The notes under the pieces: model-generated | Database searches by the model: none | What the model was told of the DNA's origin: nothing | The model's input: only the letters and a program-made list of their open reading frames with translations | Program-made: the position numbers and the translations under genes | NCBI GenBank assembly: GCA_000708835.1 | Contig: DF237818.1 | Location: forward strand, 1 to 26,969 | Length of the DNA: 26,969 nt | Source of the DNA: Klebsormidium nitens | Taxonomy: Eukaryota; Streptophyta; Klebsormidiophyceae; Klebsormidiales; Klebsormidiaceae | Reading direction: 5' to 3' | Shown: piece by piece, positions 1 through 8,719 of the stretch | Layout of the letters: each line of letters opens with the position of its first letter | Numbering within the stretch: position 1 is the stretch's first letter

Positions 1-119
1 CGGCCCGCGGTATGATATGCATATGTATGTACTACATGATACGCTGGATACCAAAGCTGAGCTATTACGTTCAGTATACCGTACATATACAGACAACATG
101 ATGATCTTAACCATGAAGC

Positions 120-136
120 GGGCCGGGGCCCGGCCC
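120..136. repeat. GC-rich inverted repeat, 8-bp arms
   Basis: GGGCCGGG (120-127) and CCCGGCCC (129-136) are perfect inverted arms around a single G. A weaker inverted repeat, CGTACC (168-173) and GGTACG (180-185), follows closely. Both lie just upstream of the larger palindrome array. Confidence 0.75.
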
Positions 137-292
137 ACGCCACTACCTAGAATCTGCCGCCATGTACCGTACCAACGCCGGTACGTTACGAACTGCACTA
201 AGTTAAGTTAGGATTCGAATTGATTGACCTACAGGTACCATTGACCATGCTCGAGACTTGGAATCCATGCCCTTGAACAGTGCGGCGAATCG

Positions 293-322
293 GACCGACC
301 ATGTTGATCAACATGGTCGGTC
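293..322. repeat. Perfect 30-bp palindrome
   Basis: The left half (293-307) is the exact reverse complement of the right half (308-322), with no spacer, centred on TTGATCAA. It is the first of three adjacent inverted repeats. It can form a cruciform in DNA or a strong hairpin in RNA. Confidence 0.95.
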
Positions 323-330
323 AAAAAAGA

Positions 331-360
331 TCACCGGATCGGATCAACATGATCCGGTGA
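331..360. repeat. Inverted repeat with 10-bp arms
   Basis: TCACCGGATC (331-340) and GATCCGGTGA (351-360) are exact inverted arms around a 10-nt loop. The loop contains GATCAACAT, a string that also occurs at the centre of the palindrome at 293-322. This suggests the two structures are related by duplication. The last four bases overlap the left arm of the next hairpin. Confidence 0.92.
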
Positions 361-392
361 AAAATTGTACGATCGATGGTACAATTTTTCAC
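357..392. repeat. Inverted repeat with 14-bp arms
   Basis: GTGAAAAATTGTAC (357-370) and GTACAATTTTTCAC (379-392) are exact inverted arms with the 8-nt loop GATCGATG. It overlaps the right arm of the preceding hairpin by four bases, so only one of the two can be fully extruded at a time. Confidence 0.92.
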
Positions 393-958
393 TTATCAAC
401 TAGGCTTGCTAGGGAGGCAAGCACGCTGCAGAAGTCCGCTGGCCGGTACGTTGCAGTCGCATGATGTCGGCCGATGCATAGAACTAGCATGCAGACCAAA
501 ATGACTCAAGACGTTTTAAGAATCTGATTGTGCTTACCGAACCGACCAGCTACGGTATGTCTTCCTGATACGGAACCTGCAAATCAAAAGCTGAAGACAA
601 ACGGGTTTCCGTACTGTTTGTGCATCAATCTCCGCTGCATCTAATGCAGATACTATGCTATTGATCGTTATGTAGCAGGAATATCAAAATCCAACCTGCA
701 AGTCTATATTTAAGCCGTCTATATGTACTAGGACAAAATGGAAAACTTGAAGGCCGGCGTAGGGCACCATAGGCCGTCGGCTCCGCATTTGAACCAACTC
801 CTGTGTAAAACCAGATGACTTTACTTCCTACATTACACCCCAATCGTACAAAACATTACATTATAGTTGCTCTAGACACACACATGTATGGTATCATACG
901 AAGTCAGCCCATTGAGGGCGCATCTTCTGCCCAAAGGTGCCATCAGGAAGACATGGCA

Positions 959-1787
959 CTAGCGCGTTTTGCTTCTCTGCTTGGCGGCCGCCAGTTCCTG
1001 CTCCAGCAGCTCCAAGCGGGCCTTGAGGAGTTGCCTCTCCTCGTGATCACTGCGTGCGCGCGCGAGCATGTGCTGCCACTGCTCCTCCTTGGCGGCCAGT
1101 GCGCTCTGCAACTCCGAGATGTGCTCCTTGGCTTCCCGCAACACTGCCACCACTGCAGCATCAGCGGGCGCCTGCAAGCAGAGAGCAGTAGCGAAGCAAT
1201 CCGTGAATGCACTTTGAGGAGAATAACATGAACGCCAGGAGGACGCCACAAGGCACGGGGTCAGACTGATAGGAGAAGCCAGAACGAGCTGTTAATAGCA
1301 TCCGCAAGTGAAGCAAACACTGACTATCTCGACAACTCAACACAGCTTTCATCACCTTCAAACATGCTCATATTGGCAAAGTGTTTTGAAGCTAACGGAT
1401 TGTCCAGAACATTCAAAGGCCTGCAAAAGCCCTCTTCTCTGCAAGGCACGCACCTGACTGTTGTCCACATTCCTTCCTTCGTCCCTTGCTTCGAGGCCTG
1501 TTTCCTGTGGTTCTGCCCTCTCCTTCCGCCCCAGTTGATTCGCCAGGATGTAGGCCAGCGCACCTGCCGCCACAGCCAGGATGGTCCCCCAAGGCTGCTG
1601 CCCAGCGGATGTGGGCCGAGAAGGTCCAGGAATCTGAATCGAGTTGACAAAGCGTCCTGCACCAATGTCGCCCGAACTTGTTTTAAGTGGGGCAGATTGA
1701 ATTTGTAACAGAAGCACCTCATCCTCTTGTATGGATATGCTGCCTTGGAGGACAGAGTCAAGGTCACCACCTTGTGCTCCTGATGCT
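959..1787 (-). CDS. Small single-span membrane protein with C-terminal coiled coil (3' exons; 5' end not resolved)
   Basis: Two exons are supported. The upstream one runs from about 1787 to 1454 and ends CAG|GTGCGT. The last runs from 1171, after TTGCAG, to the TAG at 959-961. They join in phase 0. The upstream exon encodes a polar segment, then a hydrophobic helix (TILAVAAGALAYILANQL) followed by basic residues. The last exon encodes about 70 residues of alternating charged and hydrophobic heptads typical of a coiled coil, ending KQRSKTR. No ATG lies in frame in the upstream exon, so at least one more 5' exon must exist between about 1790 and 2460. The open frame itself runs up to 1819. I do not recognise the family. 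The layout suggests a membrane-anchored protein with a coiled-coil partner surface. TGTAA lies about 100 bases downstream of the stop. Confidence 0.6.
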
Positions 1788-2460
1788 CTGTATAGGGTCC
1801 TTGCTTTCAGTAGCTCTGCCTACACATGAACAACTCTCGAACTTTCTTTCAAGGAAACGCGGAAGGAGCTTCAAATGAAAGGGAGTAAAATATGTAAGTA
1901 GGCCATGAGATTCTGGGGTGATTGAAACGGATAGAGTTCTTGAATGCTTTGATTTTCTGCTCTCATCCTTGGGACTCAATTCGACATGATTGTGTTTCAA
2001 TGAAGCCACCAGGGGCCGTGACAGAAAGCAATCATCAAACAAAGTCTGGGGGCTGGAGGTGATTTTTCGAGGCGGAAGGTAGGATGATTGAGAGCAGATT
2101 TGGATGGGACAGTAGATGAAGCGAGTCTATGTATAATCCAACAAAGACGCAGATTGACTCGTACCTGATTGTTGTAGATGGCACGTCCAAGTTATCTTAG
2201 GGCTGTTGAGTTTGACATTGATATCCGTGCTTCAGGACTTAGCTAATCTCCATCTGCTCAAAAGTGAGAGCATCCGCGCTTAAGGAACCACACCCCTCAA
2301 ATATACTCTAAGAATGCTGTGACCTAAAGATGCATACGACAGCCCACCCCCCCATGCGTGCCCTCTACCTTACGTATCCCTCCGCCTGCCAGTTTGTTGC
2401 CTGTCCAGCACCGGACCTAGACGCGGGTGGGCCACCGCCACTGTGCCTACCCCCCCCTTC

Positions 2461-2835
2461 TCAATTCTTCCTTGGCTCACCTACGGCTGTGCGCACGCCT
2501 CCCTTGCTGGCAGCCGCTTTGACTTCCTCTTGCGAGAACCGGTAGTGCACGCCGTCGTCGATTACGAGCACCGTCCCCGGCCTGAGCTTAGCGGCGTCCA
2601 CGTGCGGATTCTCTAGGAGCAACTCTTCCACCGTCACCCCGTGCGTGCTGGCAATGCGGTACAGCGACTCGCCCGGCTCCACGGTGTGCTGCACCACGCG
2701 CCCAGACGCTCCTGCTGCACAGCGCACACCGCGAGATGGGGAAAACACGCGGGTGCTGGAGGCAGACTTGACAGACACCCTGCTCCACAGCGATCGCGAC
2801 CCTGCCACTAAAGACCAAGACGATGTGAGCGCCAT
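2461..2835 (-). CDS. LysM-domain protein, probably plastid-targeted
   Basis: A single 124-aa frame. Residues 1-46 begin MALTSSWSL and are rich in Ser, Arg, Val and Ala with no acidic residue, as in chloroplast transit peptides. Residues 50-93 form one LysM domain, with the signature HTVEPGESLYRIASTHGVTV, a central ENP and the closing LRPGTVLVID. LysM domains bind N-acetylglucosamine-containing glycans such as peptidoglycan or chitin. A short basic tail follows. I chose the ATG at 2835 because it gives a leader-like N terminus and has a good context (AAGCATGGCG). An in-frame ATG at 3009 would add 58 residues of unremarkable sequence. The gene lies in the same orientation as the membrane/coiled-coil gene downstream. 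LysM is clear; plastid targeting is inferred from composition only. Confidence 0.82.
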   Translation of the reverse strand: MALTSSWSLVAGSRSLWSRVSVKSASSTRVFSPSRGVRCAAGASGRVVQHTVEPGESLYRIASTHGVTVEELLLENPHVDAAKLRPGTVLVIDDGVHYRFSQEEVKAAASKGGVRTAVGEPRKN

Positions 2836-5102
2836 GCTTCCTCGTTGAAAGGTGCTCCTGTCAAAATGCACCGAATCTTTCTTCATGGAAGGGCAGGCAG
2901 AGGTACAGGAACGCAGCGCTTGCTCAATTGCAGGCTGATGTTGCAGAGAGCTTCCCTTGCTCATGACGCCTGCAACGCCGCATTCTGTGGCGCAGCGTGC
3001 AGATGCCATAGATGCGGGGGATTGTTTGTTGGGCGAACCTTCTGACCATGCAAATGAAAACGCCTTTAGAATTCAATGCCACCTACAGATCTAGGTACAA
3101 TTTAGACGGCGTGCTGGCAGCACTGTGGGTCTACGGCATTGCATGCCTTTGGCACATTGCAAGGATGGCAGGAGACGATTCGAATTCAAAATGAAATCAG
3201 TCTGCATGGAGGCAATATTGTGTACACCCTTACAAAGCGTAGTCCGTCCCTACTACCTATCTAACGTCATTGATGCTGGCCAATCGGACCGTGGAAAAAG
3301 ACTGGCAGCTCGCACGCGCGCCATGCTGGAAAAAGGACGAATCAGATAATCCGCTACGCTTGATAGAATCTCGCTTAATCTCCGAGATTCAGACGTCCAC
3401 ACTGCAGTGTGCACAGTCCAGACTCCAGACCGCACGCGCAGTCCGACGGGCTAGCCTCTCCTGCCAGATATCCGCGAGCCGGCGGTACGCGTCGCGTCGT
3501 AGATGAAAAGAGACCATTGAAAACACAGGCTCGGCTTGAAGCAGTCTCAACGTTGTCATCTCATGCTACAATTAGCATGCTGCAAATTTTCTTTAGGGTA
3601 TCCAAGAGAACTAGGGAACGTGAAAAAATCGTGAAACCTGGGTCATGCACCGGTCCGCCTGCAAGAATTCCGGTAGAGGTCGCATCGGTACCGCGGTTGG
3701 GCGTAGCCCGGTGCTGACCTCCAACCTGTCATGGTAGAGAATGGTGGCAACTTCTGCAATCTGCCTTAGCACCGGTGAAGCGAATCGGTGGATACCGAGT
3801 CGCAAAACCGGGCGCTGGCAGATTGTGAAGCTCGGATGTACCCAAACGTCCATAGTAGGTATGTACCGGTAAAACGCGGATCCCAGGTTACCTATTCCAC
3901 CCCGGTACCAAGTACAGTTGGTACATCCCACGAATGTACATCACAAGCCAATCATTAGCTCCGGAAAAGACGGGTCATTTTCAATCGATGATTTGTCCTC
4001 GACCGGTGCAAAACTACCGCTGTATGCAGACCCTCTAATCAGGAAAATGTTGGGTACTTTTAAATACATCTTTATATTCACGCGCCGCGTTGCAGGACTT
4101 GCGGTTTGAGTTCTCCCCTTGTACACCCGTAAATTCATCTGGTGTATGTGTACCCAAACTTTCAATTGTAAATCACAGAGATAATTAGCAAGAACAAACG
4201 AATCAACGATCCCGAGTAGCTGAAGGCTTACGTCATTATGATCCGACGACCCCAATCCAAAACTGAGGATTAATCTCAGATTTTACAGCCCGATGGACGT
4301 CTCTGTATAATTTTTTCGAATTACAAATTGTCCCGAAAAGCATGCCATTGAATCAAGATGACATGTCTCTTCCCCGTCTCTTTGTGACGCCGTACTCTGT
4401 GCACTAAGCCGTAGGCTTTTTGCACAATCTGTGTGAGACTCTTGCGAAGTACTTTGATATCCTGCATCGATCTAGCTAACATCTTGATTGTGCCGCCTCA
4501 CCAGCTATTCTCCATACACACACTGACCAAGAAGATGCAAAGCAAGGAATAGTCGTCAGCATATATGGTGCCAGATTTCCACCATTCAATTTTTGCTTCA
4601 AGTTGGCAGATCGTAGCTCGAGGTTTGGATATTGAAGATAAGGCGAAACTAAAATTCATGCTGGATAGCACTGACCACAATACCATGACTTTGAAACGAA
4701 AATAATCATGGCGACTGTCTTGAAAGTCTTGCATGATTGGCACTCTCCTCCCGGACATGTGAGTGTCAATAACTCATGCCATAATGCACAATCCTCGTAG
4801 TGCTTGCGAGACCTTCACATGCATTCAGACGCTTTCATAACCGTCATAAGTGGCAATCGCGCGGCCTTTGCAGTGACCTTTTTAGCGGCTCGTAGAGCGA
4901 TCAGAGCGAAGTTCTGCCTCATACCGTGCGGCTAGAAGGACAAAACAGCCATTTTAAGAAGTCATATAACCGCAGAGGCTTCAACAAACGAACCCGTCAA
5001 AGGCAAAGACCCTGGAGCAGACTCGCTCTGCAACTAGCGTGGATCTGATGTCTTGGTTTGGTCAAAAGACCGAATTATCAAGCATGAGAAGGAAGAACCT
5101 AA
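2836..5102. other. Intergenic region, no gene recognised
   Basis: Open frames here are short and carry no recognisable motif or splice-linked continuation. Visible structure includes the inverted repeat AATCTC/GAGATT (3377-3389), the perfect 14-bp palindrome at 3398-3411, and repeated CCGGTA/GGTACC-type strings between about 3640 and 3920. It may hold decayed mobile DNA, but I see no transposase or reverse transcriptase block. Confidence 0.4.
3398..3411. repeat. Perfect 14-bp palindrome
   Basis: CACACTGCAGTGTG equals its own reverse complement. It lies nine bases after another inverted repeat (AATCTC, one base, GAGATT, 3377-3389). Function unknown. Confidence 0.85.
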
Positions 5103-8100
5103 TTACTCAAGCTTTGTTTTCTTGCCTTTCGTTGGCAGGGTGGCCTGGAAACCTTCAAAATCATACTCGATGCCCTGCTCTCGCAGGCGTTTCCGCCTTG
5201 TCTCGTCGGCCTTGAGCAGCCGGGTAACCACCCTCTGCTGTTCCTCCGGCGTGCGCTCCTTGTTGTGCTGCTCCCGCGCTATGCGTTGCCAGGGCACCTG
5301 TACAAACCGAGGCATGAGATGAGAGACGCATACGACGACGAGTTACTGCATGCACGCCCAACGGGCGGGAGCAACAGAGCAGGTGTGACCAAGACAGATG
5401 TTGAGGGCCGGTTATGCAGTGGGTGACACGGTCCCGTGCTCGGGAGGCGTGCGAGTGCGCTGACCTTGACGAACTTCCTGTTCGCGTTTTTGAAGGTGTC
5501 GGGGTGCAGCTTGTCGGGGTCCATCACGCTGCACTGCAGCACTGAACCAAACAGCAGGTAGTTGTGCATGCACTCCGCCACGATGGCCGCAACCTGCACA
5601 AGGAACACATACAGCTCAACAGACGCCGCCGGAAAACATGCCACACACACACACAGGTGCCAACAAGCTTAAGCCGGGATAAGAAACGACGAGACTGATA
5701 ATCAAAGCTTGTGAAAACCGAAAGTCCTGAGTAGAACCATAGACCATCTTGACCTCGCTCACACGCAAAGACAGATATAGCAACTTCTGATTGGAACGCT
5801 CCTAACTGGATTGGCAAACACCGGTTTCCCAAAATATTCCTGTGCTCTTGTCATACATATGATGACCGGTGCAAATCGACTCGTGTTTGCGAATAAAAGG
5901 GATTGTGCACCCAATTTGTCGCCAGACCAACAGGCCGGAGAAAACAGGGCGGAGAGAAGAACAAGGCTGAGAAGGGTGTATCAATCAGTTCTGAGGCCTT
6001 CATGAGACAACCCATTCCGAAAGCAATATTGTTAGTTTCTGCAAAGGAAGGAGGTGTCTGCTGCCCACTCATTACCCTTGCATAATTGCTATGCGCTTCC
6101 AAACACTAACAACAGTACAACATACAGCATATCCATCATCCAAAGGAATAAGTATGGAGCCTAGACATACAGCGCAGGGGCTCCTTTTTTCAAACTAGCT
6201 TGTCAAGTCGTCCTCGGCTCCGGAATAAGCTGTCATGGACACCCTGCTATTGAAATAGTCAGCTTAACAAAGAAGCGGATGCTTGTGCGTGGGCAAGAGA
6301 TTGTCTGCATATAGACCGTTCACTGATCAGTCCCGCAACCGTACTCAGCCAAGCTGGCTCCATACCACAATCAGCTTCAACACGGAGACGAAACGATCCT
6401 GGGCGGGAACTTGTGCAGCTTTGGACGAGAAACTCACCTCTGACGATTCAAATTCGATGAAGGCATAGTGCTTGGATTTTCCTGTCTTCTTATTGCGCGA
6501 AACTTTGAGCCGCGAGATTGTGCCAAATTGCCCGAAGAATCCTGCGAAAGTACAACAAGCATGAGTGACAAGCGCAATCACCTTAAAATGGCGATAGATT
6601 GAAGCCCCCAAAAGCGCGCAACTGGCTTTGCCCATTCCTAATGGGCCTTCAGCACAAGAAACGTCGATGGGCGTAACAGTAAGCCTAATGCACAAGCCCC
6701 CCCATTGGACCTGCTAACAAAGTTGGACCGACGCTCTTGCTTGGACCGCTTGGACCCTTGTTTGAGGTATCACACACCAGGAGGAGCCCCTGACTAAATT
6801 GTGGAACCGAAGTAGGAAGGAAAAAACAAACAGAGAGAAGCATGCTACTTATGAGGCGGCTTGTAAGGCTGCGCAGTACAATCGTTTCTACAATGTGCAT
6901 GTTCAAGCTCTTGAAGCTCCTAAAAGAGCTTGAAGCTGGATTTACTATCCTATGTTCCTCACGCATCTTCCCGGGATCAACCTCTCTGAGTCATTGTCCC
7001 CATATGCTTAATCTCAACACAAAATGAATCCCAAAACCAAAAGCCCAATTAGATTGAGTATCAAAACAGGCTTGACCCCCTTCTTGTGTAACCAGGAAAT
7101 CTTAAAACTGGTCGCTGGATACAAACGTCCACCACATTATTGCTTAAGAACAAGTTCTACAATATGATTGCTCCCTAAAAGATTCAATATTCGCAGGAAA
7201 ACTAAAGAACACGGGTATACCATCCTATTGCTTTCCCCCTCCCACTGTCACCGTTGGAAGGGATTCGAGAAGACGGCACCGTTTAAAGGGCACCCTGAAA
7301 TGCGGAATGAGCACAGCCCAAGAACGTTGTGCAGATGGTTACTTCAGAACGGTTTGAAGCAGCCTGAAATCCATGAAATACCCCAACAGGAGAGCACCAG
7401 GCTCCGTTCCAAGCTACCACAATAGTATCAGAATCAAGGGTCTGAGGCCCCCACATTTGCCCAGCCCCACGTAAGGATGCAAAGCGACAGCCTGCTATAT
7501 TGCACGATCAGCTCGCCCATATCTTGCGATGCTCAAAAGGGCACCGTGCAATTGCCAAGCGGTAAACCCGTTGCTGTATGCTTCCCTCGCCATCCACCAC
7601 ATATCTGAGAAAGTAATGCAGCCTGCTCATATCACACCGCTCCCCAGAATCCCCTGAGGACATTCCAGACTGGAAAAACGCACACCACAAGACAGGCTGC
7701 ACAACCTTGTGCCCTTTCCAAACTTTTAAAAAGCAACATTGACTTCCATCTTCGCTGGACTGGTGGACTCTAGTTAGGCGCCATCAACAGGACCATTACC
7801 AGAGCACACCACCAGTGCATCGGGACCCACCACTCATTTGATCCTCGTAGAAGCCGTGCGGAATCCTGCCTATGTACACCACCCTCCCCTGCGCCCCTCC
7901 TCCTGCGCCTGCCAGCTGTGCCCCCACCCCCGGCCTGCCTGCTGCAGCAGCTGCCTTGCTGCCCTTCTTTCTCGCCCGCGCGGCTACTCGCGCCACCTCA
8001 ATATCTGCCTCCACATCTAGCGGCATGAACGCCGCACCCGCTGTCTCCCTGCCGGACGTGCTTGGAGCCTCTGCTGCAGCTGGGCCAGCGGCAGGGCCCT

Positions 8101-8206
8101 CCGCCTGCGTGCCCCGTGGCTTGGCGGCTTTGGCCGGCTTTTTCTCTGGCGGAGGCTCCACCAGCACCGCCGGCGAGCGCTTCTTTGTGCTCTTCTTAGA
8201 AACCAT
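5103..8206 (-). CDS. NIFK: NIFK/Nop15-type nucleolar RRM protein (60S ribosome assembly)
   Basis: Four exons: 8206-7831, 6541-6438, 5593-5465 and 5297-5103, giving 267 aa. Introns have GT-AG ends (donors GTGGGT, GTGAGT, GTCAGC) and every junction keeps frame. The N terminus (1-105) is Lys/Ala/Pro-rich. One RRM follows, with RNP2 (VVYIGRI, about 109-115) in exon 1 and RNP1 (KHYAFIEF, 149-156) in exon 2. GFYED, then [27 protein letters not shown] and a C-terminal basic stretch with IEYDF match the plant and animal NIFK / yeast Nop15 family. These nucleolar proteins bind pre-60S particles and are needed for ITS2 processing. At the exon 1-2 join I prefer the donor after 7831 over one three bases upstream in the transcript, because it gives the family spacing of five residues between FYE and FF. 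The gene is divergent from TSR3. Confidence 0.93.
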
Positions 8207-8719
8207 GCTGAACTAGGCTAGCTATAACTGGTTCAGGGCGCCAAACCTCTTGAAGTTATGTGGAGGCGAGCTTTGAACTTGTAAGTCTTGTTTTTGAAGG
8301 TACTGCAGCCTGAAGCCTGCAGCCTCAGGAGCCGCTTCCGAGATTCTTGACGACGATTTGTCGGTACTGTACATAGCCCACAGCTGCCTTGTGGTGGAAA
8401 CCGTGGTGTCAGAGGGCAAGCACTGCCAAGCAGCATTTTCTCTCAGTTCTCAATTTTGACACTGCTGAGTCTCTTGACACTGGAAGTGACACCGTCCTTG
8501 CCTGTTCGAAGCATTTCCCAAGCATGAATTCTCACAAAATGTCACTGACATCAGGACACATCAGGAAAAACGGTGGCCGGTCTCTAGTTGAAGGCGCTAG
8601 GTAGGCTGTAGCGGTGCTGAAAGGTCCCTTCACGCAGTCGACACCGCTGCCACCTCCGATCAGTGAGCAACGAGCTTCTTCTGCCCTGCTTCCACAACGC
8701 TGAGACGCGTGCCTTGCCT
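8207..8719. promoter_or_regulatory. Shared divergent promoter of the NIFK-like gene and TSR3
   Basis: 513 bases separate the two start codons, so both promoters and 5' UTRs must lie here. GACAC occurs at 8458-8462, 8476-8480, 8488-8492, 8555-8559 and 8640-8644, and its complement GTGTC at 8406-8410. TTGACACTG is repeated exactly at 8456-8464 and 8474-8482. AGCCCA at 8375-8380 is the complement of TGGGCT, the plant site II core found in many ribosome-related promoters. I see no TATA box near either start and no telo-box. Confidence 0.7.

Larger units (their letters stand above)
1..958. other. Intergenic region rich in inverted repeats
   Basis: I see no gene here: the open frames are short, lack family motifs and have no convincing splice context. 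The stretch holds a series of inverted repeats (120-136, 168-185, 293-322, 331-360, 357-392). TTACA on the plus strand at 833-837 and 856-860 reads TGTAA on the minus strand, about 100-125 bases after the stop of the gene ending at 959, and could be its polyadenylation signal. The rest is unassigned. Confidence 0.5.

Noticed and set aside
1764-2042. 92-aa minus frame upstream of the membrane/coiled-coil gene
   Set aside because: It begins with TTG rather than ATG, is in another frame, and shows no clear splice join; it was not added as a 5' exon.
4498-4758. Minus-strand frame containing IYADD, like the reverse transcriptase active site
   Set aside because: Only four residues match. The neighbouring blocks of reverse transcriptase are missing and the frame is short and isolated.
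7796-7830. Unspliced end of the NIFK exon 1 frame
   Set aside because: The residues after 7831 lie beyond a GTGGGT donor; joining to 6541 restores the RRM.
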